From: Tolypothrix sp. PCC 7712
GTDB lineage: Bacteria > Cyanobacteriota > Cyanobacteriia > Cyanobacteriales > Nostocaceae
NCBI RefSeq assembly: GCF_025860405.1
Contig: NZ_CP063785.1
Location: 8,495,390-8,559,389 of the forward strand
Length of the DNA stretch: 64,000 bases
Direction of reading: 5' to 3'
The notes below the pieces were generated by a model. The model was not told the origin of the DNA. It searched no databases and saw only the letters and a list, made by a program, of their open reading frames with translations. This document shows, piece by piece, positions 8,615-17,505 of the stretch (positions are counted from its first letter, which is position 1; the number at the start of each line of letters is the position of its first letter). Position numbers and translations under genes: made by a program.

Positions 8615-8986
8615 ATGATGCAACTGAGTTATTATCCAGATGCAATAGTTCAAGCTGCCCAAAGAGTGAATGAAATAGACTCTCAGTTAATGGCAGTTCA
8701 ACAGCAAATTAACCGATTTGAAGGCAATGCTGATCGTAGCGCCTCTTTTGATATGGATTTGAAAAACGATGCTCAACGCAAAGCACGTCGTTTTGAAGTG
8801 CTGCTGGTGAATCAAGAATACCAAAAAGCAATCGACACCCAAATTAGATTAACTGGTGATAAAGCAAATGCGATCGCTCATTTGGAATATTTGCGTAACC
8901 AGTTTAGTGTCGCTAAGTTGGAAGCGAGATTAGCGATTGCTCAACAATTAACTAATTTTGAATCTCGCGAATTAGTTGGATTGTAA
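8615..8986 (+). CDS. Small coiled-coil protein of unknown function
   Basis: About 123 residues. AGGAAG lies 8 nt before the ATG at 8615; the TTG three bases earlier is not needed. The protein is almost wholly helical and charged: residues about 12-45 (VNEIDSQLMAVQQQINRFEG) and 55-115 contain heptad-like spacing of L/I/V residues, suggesting a coiled coil or helical hairpin. It is cytosolic by appearance. I do not recognise a named domain. It may be co-transcribed with the 87-residue gene upstream. Good ribosome site and normal composition support it as a real gene. Confidence 0.65.
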   Translation: MMQLSYYPDAIVQAAQRVNEIDSQLMAVQQQINRFEGNADRSASFDMDLKNDAQRKARRFEVLLVNQEYQKAIDTQIRLTGDKANAIAHLEYLRNQFSVAKLEARLAIAQQLTNFESRELVGL

Positions 8987-9134
8987 TTAATTCAGCTAAA
9001 TCCATCTAATTTGTAGTAAAAAAATGTAGCAAAAAACGTAGGTTTGGTTTTCTTGCTGCAACCAAACACTGATATCCAATTGGGTTTATAAATTCTTCGA
9101 TGCGTTACGAAGTTCGTCACGCATCCTACTGGGC

Positions 9135-9260
9135 CAATACTTGTCGGTTAAGGGCAAAAGGGGAAGGGGAAAAGGGGCAAGATAAAACCTTTAACCCTTA
9201 CCCTTTCACCTTTTCCCCAAACCAAATTTCGAGTTAAAAATCCTTAACCGAGAAGTATTG
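9135..9260. mobile_element. 126-bp MITE, family B, copy 1
   Basis: The ends are CAATACTTGTCGGTTAAG and, inverted, CAATACTTCTCGGTTAAG. The interior is a purine-rich arm followed by a pyrimidine-rich arm, so nearly the whole element can fold into one hairpin. A perfect 10-bp direct repeat CCTACTGGGC flanks it at 9125-9134 and 9261-9270. A second 126-bp copy with a different perfect 10-bp duplication is at 31902-32027. It has no coding capacity. Confidence 0.92.
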
Positions 9261-9292
9261 CCTACTGGGCTGACACGCCTAAAATAGTGCAT

Positions 9293-9360
9293 AAAAAAAA
9301 CTCTTGTGGGATGGGTGTCTCACGCGTCCAGGGCGGACAAGATGTCTACCCCACAAGAAA
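9293..9360 (-). terminator. Rho-independent terminator of the glycosyltransferase operon
   Basis: Read on the minus strand, TCTTGTGGG-type arms (9302-9310 with 9350-9358, nine pairs) are followed by eight T residues (9293-9300). It lies 42 nt past the stop of the gene ending at 9402. The loop is long (about 39 nt) and may hold further pairing. Confidence 0.7.
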
Positions 9361-9401
9361 AATTATTGCCACATTTTAGCTATGTCAGTCCACTACTTTA
9401 T

Positions 9402-10577
9402 TTATAAATTTGCTAGAAGTGATGGCGATATTTGTTCAGGAAATTTAGAGGATAATAATTGAGCAATTTGTTGATTAATATTTGTCACATCAAAACGCTG
9501 ACTAGCAATATTTCTCGCATGATTCGCCATAGCAGTAATTTTATCTGTGTCTTGCAAACAGATATTAATTACTTGTGCTAATTCCTCAGCTTCGCCAGGA
9601 TTAACTAAAAAACCATTAATTCCCGGTTCTACTAATTCTATTGCACCCCCAGCTTTGGCTGCGACTACAGGTGTACCGCATAGCATCGCCTCAACAATGA
9701 CTCTACCAAAGGGTTCTGCAAAAGTGGAAGTATGAGCAACCAAGTTACAAGCTGCCATTAATTGCGGAATATCAGCACGAAATCCTAAAAACTTGATGCG
9801 GTTTTCTAGCCCTAATTTAGCAATTTGTTGGTGTAATTGTTGCACATAATCTTGTTCACCAAAAAGTGCATCGCCAACTAAAATTGCTGTTACTTCTTCG
9901 GGACATTTGGCAATGGCATCTATTAAAATATGTTGCCCTTTCCAAGGTGAGAGACGGCTAAAATGTCCTACTACAAATTTTCCTGTCAGCCCTAATTCTG
10001 CTTTTAATTTTTGTATATCAGACTCACAGGTTTGATAAATTTTTGAGTCAAAGCCGTTATAGACAACTGCAGTAATATCTTCCCGTCCGCCTGCTTCTAT
10101 AAATGCTTTCTGACTCGCTTGAGAATTAGCAATAACTAAAGATGCAAAATAATTAGCTAAGTTAACAGCAATGCTGCGGTTAGTTTGGCTGAAATGCTCT
10201 TTTGAGAGAATATCATGCAAATGATAGACCAGAGGACGACGAGCGAAAAAACTTGCGATCGCACCAATAACTAATGCCTTTTGAGTATTGGCGTAAATAA
10301 CATCATAATCTTGAGCTATCTGTACTACCTTGGCGATGAGAGGTATAAGTTGCTTAAAACTGGCTAATCCTTGCAGAAAGCTGCTAGATTTTTGCACAGA
10401 GATAGCTTGATTGGTTAAAACCTCCACCGGAATCTGATGCTCTTGGAGTAAAGTTTTAAAAGGCCCATCAGCAAATAACCCAACAAGAGAGCGATCGCGG
10501 TAAGGTTTAGCAATATCTATCAAACATAATTCTGCGCCCCCTGGCTTACCACTTTGATCTAAAAACAGAATTTTCAT
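9402..10577 (-). CDS. GT4-type glycosyltransferase
   Basis: About 391 residues. The open frame continues to 10688, but its first 37 codons translate a G/T repeat (GLGTGDWGLGI) and the natural start is MKILFLDQSGKPGGAE at 10577, the usual beginning of this fold. A GT-B glycosyltransferase, family GT4: N-terminal G-G-A-E nucleotide/acceptor-loop motif, FVVGHFSRLSPWKGQHILIDA at the domain junction, and the C-terminal donor-binding motif EPFGRVIVEAMLCGTPVVAAKAGGAIELV with the E-x7-E signature. It should transfer a sugar from a nucleotide donor to a lipid-linked or polysaccharide acceptor at the cytoplasmic face of the membrane. It follows the GT4 gene at 10685 on the same strand, and a strong terminator lies behind it, so the two form an operon. 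Acceptor and sugar are unknown. Confidence 0.9.
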   Translation of the reverse strand: MKILFLDQSGKPGGAELCLIDIAKPYRDRSLVGLFADGPFKTLLQEHQIPVEVLTNQAISVQKSSSFLQGLASFKQLIPLIAKVVQIAQDYDVIYANTQKALVIGAIASFFARRPLVYHLHDILSKEHFSQTNRSIAVNLANYFASLVIANSQASQKAFIEAGGREDITAVVYNGFDSKIYQTCESDIQKLKAELGLTGKFVVGHFSRLSPWKGQHILIDAIAKCPEEVTAILVGDALFGEQDYVQQLHQQIAKLGLENRIKFLGFRADIPQLMAACNLVAHTSTFAEPFGRVIVEAMLCGTPVVAAKAGGAIELVEPGINGFLVNPGEAEELAQVINICLQDTDKITAMANHARNIASQRFDVTNINQQIAQLLSSKFPEQISPSLLANL

Positions 10578-10684
10578 AATTGGTGTTTGGTGTTTGTTGA
10601 TGGGTAATGGGTATTTCTCCTTCATCTCCCTCATCTTCCTTATCCCCAGTCCCCAGTCCCCAGTCCCCAGTCCCCAACCTCCTC

Positions 10685-11845
10685 TCACGCCAATAAAACT
10701 TCCCTCACCTGCTGGGCTATTTTTTGCCAGTTGAAATGCGTGGCTGCGTACTGGTGACAGGTTTCTCTGGAAGGGATTGGTAACTTTTGCAGTAGTGCTT
10801 GTTCTAATTTTTCAGCAATGGCTGAGGCTGCGGTGGAAGTGGTAAGTAAATCTGGTGAGAAGGATGATAGAATTTCTGGCATTCCGCCAACGGGGGTACA
10901 GATAACGGGAGTACCACAGGCTAAGGATTCTACGACTGCTAATCCAAACCCTTCAAAAGATTGGCTGGGCATGATTGTGAGATCAGCAGCTTGGTAAGCT
11001 AAGGGTAAATCCTCATCAGGTAAAAAACCTAAAAATTTAACGTTATCCTCTAGTCCTAATTCTGTAGCTTGCTGTTGTAGTGCAGCTTGGATATGACCGC
11101 GCCCTGCGATCGCTAACCACACATCAGGTATTCTGGGCTTAATAGTTGCGATCGCTTCCAATAATTTATCTACCCCCACTCGATGCACTAAGCGGCGGGA
11201 TGTAAATAATATTGGACGGTTATCAGGCCAGTTTAATTTACTTCTGGCATCTTGCCGTGATAAGTTGGCTTGAAATCGCTGAATATCAACGCCACCGGGA
11301 ATAACGTGAATTTTGCTCCAGGGAATTTGATATTGTTGATGGAGAAGATTGCCAAAGGCTTTGCTGAGGACAATAAAGCGATCGCAGCGTTTATAGGTGC
11401 TTTGTTCTATCAGCCAGCGCTTTAGCAAAACTTTCAACATTTGATTTGCTACTTCTTGCTGACTTTCAGAAGCCCAAGGGCCATGAAAATTAAAAGTAAT
11501 TGGTACTCCTTTGGGCAAAATATCTAAAATTGGGAAGCTATATAATGCAAAATGCAAATTAATAGCATCCGGTTTGCCGATTCTAGTTTTGCGAAAATTA
11601 CTACGAATTGACCATAAACGTTGCCAAATTGGAACATCAGGTTCAGCTAAGTTAGTTAATTTTATAGGCAGATTTTCTATATTTGGTAAACCAACTCCAC
11701 ATAATTCTACATGGTCTTGATTCGCTGCTAATTGATGAGTTAGTTCGTAAATATACCGTTCTAAGCCTCCAGGTGTTTTGGGAAACCAGCCCATTCCCAG
11801 AGTGAGAATAGATGCTGAAGCGAAATTGTCTGTGTTACCTTCCAC
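10685..11845 (-). CDS. GT4-type glycosyltransferase (GTG start)
   Basis: Length 386 residues. It starts with GTG at 11845, supported by AGGAG eight nucleotides upstream. Family GT4 features: MGWFPKTPGGLERYIYEL near the N-terminus, RPILFTSRRLVHRVGVDKLLEAIA at the start of the C-terminal domain, and SFEGFGLAVVESLACGTPVICTPVGGMPEIL as the donor-site motif. An arginine replaces the more common G-R-L start of the second domain (SRRLVHRVG), as in several polysaccharide GT4 enzymes. It is first in a two-gene operon with the GT4 at 9402-10577; the 107-nt gap holds a G/T repeat. Surface polysaccharide or glycolipid synthesis is likely from context. Confidence 0.9.
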   Translation of the reverse strand: MEGNTDNFASASILTLGMGWFPKTPGGLERYIYELTHQLAANQDHVELCGVGLPNIENLPIKLTNLAEPDVPIWQRLWSIRSNFRKTRIGKPDAINLHFALYSFPILDILPKGVPITFNFHGPWASESQQEVANQMLKVLLKRWLIEQSTYKRCDRFIVLSKAFGNLLHQQYQIPWSKIHVIPGGVDIQRFQANLSRQDARSKLNWPDNRPILFTSRRLVHRVGVDKLLEAIATIKPRIPDVWLAIAGRGHIQAALQQQATELGLEDNVKFLGFLPDEDLPLAYQAADLTIMPSQSFEGFGLAVVESLACGTPVICTPVGGMPEILSSFSPDLLTTSTAASAIAEKLEQALLQKLPIPSRETCHQYAATHFNWQKIAQQVREVLLA

Positions 11846-12725
11846 CTATGTTACTCCTGTGTTCTGTTGAACTGGCTTCCTCGCATTTTCATACCAAGCT
11901 CAACCCTGCTTTTGAATTCAACAATAAATTGCTGTTGCTAGTACTTTTATTCGGCGCTTTAGCATATCATCAGCACTTTTCACTGCTATTGCTATGAATA
12001 TTTTTCAGCCAATTTATAGCATCATCAAATTTGTTTTTAACAATTTTTTCAAAAATTGCCAAACATCAATTAAGAATAATTTAGATAGAATTTTCTGTTA
12101 TAAGCGATATATTTTTCGCTGTCAAGAACTTTTTATTAGTGTTGTTATTAACTGTTTAACAGCATCAAAGATTAATATTATACTTTTATAGCTGGTATAT
12201 AATGCATTCAAAATATTGCAAATATGGGGTTTTATATTTTTAATAACTAGCTATTATGTCATCTTCATCACCATCAAATAACAATACCAGGATAAATTAT
12301 TGTCAGAGCTTTTGGTAAAAATTGATGCATTTAACAAAAATCTGTATTGATTTTTACTATATTTTTAACTCATAGAGTAAAGATTAATACTGATAAAATT
12401 TACCTTAAAAAAATAATGTGTTTTTTATAAATTTTTGGTGAACATAAAATTATATCTGTCAAGTTTTTGTTATTTATGTGTATATTCTTTTAAAGGAAGA
12501 TTAATCATGATGATTCAATAATCTATGCTCTACAGGTAGACAAATTTAATTAACAGACCGCAAAATAAGTAAAAGAATCAATAAAAGTTAATCTTCTATT
12601 AAATACACCAGGGTTTTGACAGTTAATTTTAATTGGTGCTGACCTATAACGCCGATTCAGTATTCGGTCAATTTTAGCAAATTCTAGAGCGGGTAATAGT
12701 TCTTGTCAGGGTTGTAACAAAACAT
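11846..12725. other. AT-rich intergenic region, no supported gene
   Basis: A strongly AT-rich spacer between the divergently oriented glycosyltransferase operon and the insertion at 12726. Short open frames at 11812-11997 and 11994-12191 have biased, low-complexity composition and no ribosome sites. No RNA gene or regulatory site of a known class was recognised. Confidence 0.5.
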
Positions 12726-13152
12726 CTAGTACAAGTCGGCGTAAATAGCGCAAAGTTGGCGGTGTCGGTTTCCGTCCCGCCAAACTTTGTAAGAGAAACA
12801 GACCATCTGTAATTGCTAAAAGGCTTGTGCTATAACTATTCTTTCTTTTGATTTTGACTCCTGCGGAGTCTGACTTTTCACGGGAAGTCCTCAAGCCTCC
12901 AAAAAGCGTGGCTTTTTCCACAGGTTGATTCTCAATAACTCTAAGTTAATGAAAATAGCTAACGGAGAAATCAGGGCTTGGGAAACCATCAAAATGACCT
13001 TTTCCACATGCCGTGAAAAGTCAGCTGCGGAGTTCGCCAGTTGCTTTATGCCGACGGCACTTCCTTCAAGTCGGCAAAGCCGCCCAACGGAGTGCCTTGG
13101 GAACCCGTCCACCGCACTGGCTCACTTTTGACTTTTGCCTTGTTGTACTAGT
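12726..13152. mobile_element. 427-bp non-autonomous element with IS630-like ends
   Basis: Both boundaries read CTAG (12726-12729 and 13149-13152). The left end CTAGTACAAGTCGGCGTAAA and the inverted right end CTAGTACAACAAGGC resemble the ends of the IS630-type element at 32092-33421 (CTAGTACAGTACGGCGGAAA and CTAGTACAACACGGCATAAA). The interior carries no transposase; its open frames (12706-12921, 12891-13112, 12925-13131) overlap on both strands and look accidental. This fits a deletion derivative or MITE moved in trans by an IS630 transposase. The right inverted repeat is diverged after about 15 bp. Confidence 0.65.
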
Positions 13153-13488
13153 ATTACCCAACAGATAATATGCTTGGGTTGTATTCATGAATCGGGGTTA
13201 TAGTAGTCTGCTAACCCAACTTTAAAAGCTGATCATCAGTCAATTTATTGGCGTTGAGCAGCCATAAAGTGCTGACTATATAACTGGGAAAGTTTTGTTA
13301 TTTTATCACTAATTAAATATCTAATTATTTAGATAATCATGATTCAAAAAAGCAATGTATGAAATAGTACACTGCAGTTAGCTAATTGATTAATTTAGGT
13401 TTTAATTGCTAAGTAATAGGTTGCGATATGCTCTGCCACGCTACAAATAAAATTTTAAGCATCAGCACCAGATACCATTGGAGATTTT
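13153..13488. other. AT-rich leader of the beta-propeller gene
   Basis: This stretch follows the 427-bp element and runs to the gene at 13489. It is AT-rich; nothing beyond the expected promoter could be identified. Confidence 0.4.
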
Positions 13489-15717
13489 ATGAACTTTAGC
13501 TTCGTGCAGAAAATTCAACTTATCTGCTACAATTTTGCAAATTTTATTAAAACGCTGTTTCTCCAACGTAATTCGCGACAGAGAAAAATGTTGACATTTT
13601 TACTCTGTCTCACAATGGGAGTTGTTTTCGCTTCTTTTAGCATGACAACACGTTGGACTGTGAGTGGTTCGCCAACCAGCACTTACAAAACATCGTGGAT
13701 TGGTAATACTTTTGGCGGTGGAAAATATTGGGTACAAAATAATATAGATGCAATGTATGTTGCTGCTAATGGCACTGTATATACCAATAGTATTTGGGAT
13801 GAAGCAGGTAGAGAAGCAGGAATATATAAAGATGGCAAGATTGTGGGTATGCTGGATGATACCCACGGTTGGAGTCGTCTGGGTGGCAAAGCTATAGCAG
13901 TTAATCACAAATATATTTACTTAGCTATAACCCAAGGTTCTATAGGTAAAACTGAGAAAGATTATCCTCCAGATGGCACAAATTGGTATTGCGTTAGAAG
14001 GTATGATTTATCTGGTAAACCTGCGCCATTTTCTGGGGGTCGTGGTTGGGATAAAAGTATGTTAATTATCAGTCAGAAAGCTGAATTGACAGGATTAGCA
14101 ACTTTTAAAAAAGAATTATATATAAGTGATGCTGCGGCAAATCGGATTCGCGTTTATAGTACCGAAACGATGAAGGAATTACGCAGCTTTAGCTTTGCTA
14201 GACCTGGTGGAATAATTGTCAATAGCCAAGGTAATCTGTGGATTATTCAAAATAAAAATAGTAGTAATTCTGCCAAGATTTTGCATTATTCCCAGGATGG
14301 AAAAAAACTCCCACAAGAGATTACGAAAGTTGTCGAACCAACTGCGATCGCACTCGATCCTCAAGGCAGACTGTTAATAGCCGATAATGGGCCGCGTCAG
14401 CAAATATTGATTTATAACGTTACTGAAAAGCCAACACAGGTTGGGACTTTCGGCATTAAGGGGGGGATTTTTGCAGGTAATCCGGGGGAAGTTCAAGATT
14501 TGAAACTTTACGGGATTACAGCAGTAGGTACAGATGCAGCTGGAAATATCTACGTTAGCAATAATGGTTTCCACAGACCGGGGACTGATTTAAGGAAGTT
14601 TTCACCCTCAGGAAAAAAACTATGGCAATTGTTGGGATTGCTATTTGTGGATAATGCAGATGCAGATCCTCAAACTGATGGCGTTGATGTGTTTGCCAAG
14701 CAAGAACACTTTGTCATGGACTACAGCCAGCCGGCTGGGAAGAAATGGACTTTTAAAAATTACACTCTCAATCCCTTCAAATATCCTCAAGATCCACGTC
14801 TGCATACATCCCCAGATGGAACATTTATCAGGCGTATCAAAGGTAAGCGCTTTATGTTCCTCACAGATATGTATAGCAGCTTTTTGCAAATTTATCGTTT
14901 TGATAATAGCAACAAAAGCAAAATCGCGATCCCATCGGGAATGTTTGTAGGTACGAACGCCGAAGGTAAACAATCAATCGCTGGTAACTGGCCACCAAAT
15001 CAACCAAAAAAAGGCGAATGGATTTGGCGCGATCGCAATGGTAATGGTGGCTTCGATTCAGGAGAGTATGATACTAGCGAAGATTATCCCTACTTCGGCG
15101 GCTGGTGGGTAGACAGTAAAGGCGATGTCTGGAAAACCTTGCGGACTCAAGATGGTATTGGTATTCGCCACTATCCCTTAAAAGGACTAGATGAGCATGG
15201 CAACCCCATCTATACTTATAGTTCCATGCAAAAGTACAAAACCCCCAGCCTATTTACCGATTTGCGGCGGATTGAGTATTTCCCGGATACAGATACGATG
15301 TATTTGTCAGGCTTCACCACCGATCATCCCCCAGTTGGTGATGATAGTGGGGTGGTTGGTTCTGAGATTGTCCGCTTTGATAATTGGAGTCAACAAAAAG
15401 ACAATCCTACTCCCCGATGGCGCACCGTAGTACCTCATGACACCACAGGGAAGCGCGAAGTCTCTACAATGTCCATGAGTGTAGCCGGAGACTATGTATT
15501 TGCTGTGACATTAAAGACAGCAGAAGTCCATGTATACAACGCCGCCACCGGAGTACAAGTAAAACAGTTTAAACCCGGCCCAGAAGTTGCAGGTGAAAGC
15601 GGTTGGATTGATATTCCCCACGGTATCCGCGCTTTTCGCCGTTCAGATGGTGAGTATTTAGTGTTTGTAGAAGAAGACTGGAAAGGCAAAGTACTGATCT
15701 ATCGCCTGCGAGGATAA
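13489..15717 (+). CDS. Secreted NHL/beta-propeller protein with EF-hand-like calcium loop
   Basis: Length 742 residues; GGAG precedes the ATG by 7 nt. A hydrophobic stretch (about 35-53, MLTFLLCLTMGVVFASFS) after a basic N-terminus is a signal peptide or anchor. The body shows repeated propeller strands of the NHL/SGL type: AMYVAANGTVYTNSIWDEAG, GLATFKKELYISDAAANRIRVYST, GGIIVNSQGNLWII, AIALDPQGRLLIADNGPRQQILIY, GTDAAGNIYVSNNG. Around residues 508-519 the segment DRNGNGGFDSGE fits the 12-residue EF-hand loop (D1, N3, N5, G6, D9, E12). No catalytic motif was recognised. It is likely a periplasmic or surface protein. It lies in a stretch of polysaccharide genes, next to a PIG-L deacetylase, so a carbohydrate-linked role is possible (inference). 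Confidence 0.75.
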   Translation: MNFSFVQKIQLICYNFANFIKTLFLQRNSRQRKMLTFLLCLTMGVVFASFSMTTRWTVSGSPTSTYKTSWIGNTFGGGKYWVQNNIDAMYVAANGTVYTNSIWDEAGREAGIYKDGKIVGMLDDTHGWSRLGGKAIAVNHKYIYLAITQGSIGKTEKDYPPDGTNWYCVRRYDLSGKPAPFSGGRGWDKSMLIISQKAELTGLATFKKELYISDAAANRIRVYSTETMKELRSFSFARPGGIIVNSQGNLWIIQNKNSSNSAKILHYSQDGKKLPQEITKVVEPTAIALDPQGRLLIADNGPRQQILIYNVTEKPTQVGTFGIKGGIFAGNPGEVQDLKLYGITAVGTDAAGNIYVSNNGFHRPGTDLRKFSPSGKKLWQLLGLLFVDNADADPQTDGVDVFAKQEHFVMDYSQPAGKKWTFKNYTLNPFKYPQDPRLHTSPDGTFIRRIKGKRFMFLTDMYSSFLQIYRFDNSNKSKIAIPSGMFVGTNAEGKQSIAGNWPPNQPKKGEWIWRDRNGNGGFDSGEYDTSEDYPYFGGWWVDSKGDVWKTLRTQDGIGIRHYPLKGLDEHGNPIYTYSSMQKYKTPSLFTDLRRIEYFPDTDTMYLSGFTTDHPPVGDDSGVVGSEIVRFDNWSQQKDNPTPRWRTVVPHDTTGKREVSTMSMSVAGDYVFAVTLKTAEVHVYNAATGVQVKQFKPGPEVAGESGWIDIPHGIRAFRRSDGEYLVFVEEDWKGKVLIYRLRG

Positions 15718-15742
15718 TCTTAATTTCCATCTTCCAAGTTTT

Positions 15743-15777
15743 TAGATACCCAACTTATTCAAAAAGTTGGGTATCTA
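15743..15777 (+). terminator. Perfect 14-bp hairpin after the propeller gene
   Basis: TAGATACCCAACTT, a 7-nt loop, then AAGTTGGGTATCTA, 26 nt past the stop codon at 15717. There is no T tract, so it may serve as a 3'-end stabiliser as well as a terminator. Confidence 0.6.
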
Positions 15778-16564
15778 GACACCGCTAAATTTCACAAATT
15801 CTTTATGAATTTATATACATAATTTTGCAATTATATATAACCCATATTTGATTTTTGAAGCTCAAGTAGTCCAAGTAGGATGCGTTAGCGATAGCGTAAC
15901 GCATCAGTCCAAAAGCTTTTCTTGCGTTACTAATATAGAACTCGCCATATTTATTACAAAATTATATTCATAAGTATAAATTTTATTGCACAGTTTATAT
16001 GACTCATATTTGATTTTTGAAGTTCAAGTAATGGACTGACACAGCTAATTTGATGCAATAGCAAAAATTCATCGGCTTACCCTGCGGGCGCGTCTAAATC
16101 GGCGTTTATCTGCGGTTAATTTAATCAAACCTAATGCACTATTTTAGCCTTGCCACGCCTAGGATGCGTTAGCGATAGAGTAACCATTTCAAAAACTTTT
16201 TTGCTGAGATTTTTTCAGAAATCGACTTGCATTAATATATATGTATAATTTATGTTTATTATTTTGCGTAATTGGCTATTTTGAATTATCTACAAATGAG
16301 TAACATCAAATTTTATCATTTGTATTTGATGTATTGATGTTTAAGCTAACTTCATATTTTGCTTTTTTAAAATTAAATTCTTTTTGAAAACAATAAATAT
16401 GTTTAGTGACAAATAATTTGTACTTGAATTATGATTTTAGAACAACGAAAGCAACGCAGAAGGAGCGATAAATCCTCCTAAGATACGAGAGTATTGATTT
16501 AATAATCACCAAATAACCAAAACTGTAACTATGAATTACAAAACCCTAAATCTAATCAATTATT
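15778..16564. repeat. Repeat-rich intergenic region
   Basis: A 26-27-nt sequence beginning CATATTTGATTTTTGAAG occurs twice as a direct repeat (15843-15868 and 16004-16029). A perfect palindrome with arms GATGCGTTA and TAACGCATC lies at 15879-15905, and a decayed copy of its left arm at 16163-16185. No gene was found. The last 200 bp before the deacetylase gene are AT-rich. Confidence 0.6.
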
Positions 16565-17350
16565 ATGAGTATCAAAATTTATTTACAGCGATTACAAAAA
16601 TTAATTCCGCATACTTGGCTGGAGCAAATACAAGATATTCACTCTAGCTTACTATTTCGCTGGATTGTGCGAAAAGGCAGTCAGCCAATAGCATTCACCC
16701 AGAAATCGGCTATGGTGTTTTCTCCGCACCAAGATGATGAAACATTTGGCTGTGGTGGAATGATTGCTCTGAAACGAGAACATAATATTCCCGTAGTAGT
16801 AGCTTTTCTCACAGATGGACAGGGAGCAGGTACTTCTGAAGTCAATACACCAAATAAAATTATCCAAATCCGTAAACAAGAAGCGGTCAATGCATTAGAA
16901 ATTTTGGGTGTTAAATCTTCAGAAATCCATTTTTTAGAAAAGCCTGATGGCACTTTACCTTATTTAGACGAGCGCGAAAGAGCACAGACAATTACACAGG
17001 TAGCAGCGCTACTAAAGCAGTATCAACCTGAAGAAGTTTATGTTCCTCATCGTAAAGATTGTCATCGAGATCATGAAGCAACTTACCAATTAGTCAAGGC
17101 TGCGATCGCTCAAGCTGGAATCACAGTAGATTTGTTGCAATATCCAATTTGGCTATTTTGGAGAGCGCCATTATTTATTCTGCTTAAATTGCAGGATATC
17201 GCAGCAGCTTACTACCTGCCAATTGCCTCAGTCCAAGATAAAAAAACTCAAGCAATATCTTCATATTGTTCTCAAATCGAGAGTCTTCCTCGTGGATTTA
17301 TTCAGCGATTTTCTGGTTCCCATGAAATCTTCTTTAAATCTGAGTCTTAA
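16565..17350 (+). CDS. PIG-L family N-acetylglucosaminyl deacetylase-like enzyme
   Basis: Length 261 residues. The zinc-binding motif FSPHQDDETFGCGG (residues about 54-67; PHxDDE with Q) and the later HRDHEAT motif (about 174-180), which supplies the third ligand, mark the LmbE/PIG-L fold. Such enzymes remove N-acetyl groups from GlcNAc-linked glycans or small glycosides (e.g. mycothiol, bacillithiol and GPI precursors). There is no signal peptide, so it acts in the cytoplasm. It lies upstream of, and in line with, a GT4 glycosyltransferase (17506), which suggests the pair modifies a lipid- or nucleotide-linked sugar, but the substrate cannot be read from the sequence. Ribosome site weak; a GTG/ATG alternative was not evident. 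Confidence 0.88.
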   Translation: MSIKIYLQRLQKLIPHTWLEQIQDIHSSLLFRWIVRKGSQPIAFTQKSAMVFSPHQDDETFGCGGMIALKREHNIPVVVAFLTDGQGAGTSEVNTPNKIIQIRKQEAVNALEILGVKSSEIHFLEKPDGTLPYLDERERAQTITQVAALLKQYQPEEVYVPHRKDCHRDHEATYQLVKAAIAQAGITVDLLQYPIWLFWRAPLFILLKLQDIAAAYYLPIASVQDKKTQAISSYCSQIESLPRGFIQRFSGSHEIFFKSES

Positions 17351-17382
17351 TCGCTGAATACCAATATATTTTTTAATTAAAA

Positions 17383-17402
17383 ACTACCCATTTATGGGTA
17401 GT
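17383..17402 (+). terminator. Hairpins after the deacetylase gene
   Basis: ACTACCCA-TTTA-TGGGTAGT forms a perfect stem 32 nt past the stop. A second stem, CAAAGAC (17425-17431) with GTCTTTG (17439-17445), follows. Neither has a long T tract, so partial read-through to the next glycosyltransferase is possible. Confidence 0.45.
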
Positions 17403-17505
17403 AAACAACCACTATCCTCAGCATCAAAGACTATTTTCGTCTTTGTGCTACTTTTTTGCGCTACAAAAATCATCAATCAGCAACTAAAAATTCTGTGGAG
17501 AAAAT

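Larger units (their letters stand above)
8987..9401. other. Intergenic region: palindrome, MITE and terminator
   Basis: Between the small coiled-coil gene and the leftward glycosyltransferase. It holds a near-perfect palindrome, GATGCGTTACGAA followed by TTCGTCACGCATC (9099-9125), of a type also seen at 15879-15905 and 40852-40879, then the 126-bp MITE and a terminator described separately. Confidence 0.6.

Noticed and set aside
12200..12500. Possible plus-strand RNA gene in AT-rich DNA
   Set aside because: No conserved structure or terminator could be recognised.
12706..13131. Overlapping small frames on both strands
   Set aside because: They lie within the 427-bp non-autonomous element and have no coding signals.
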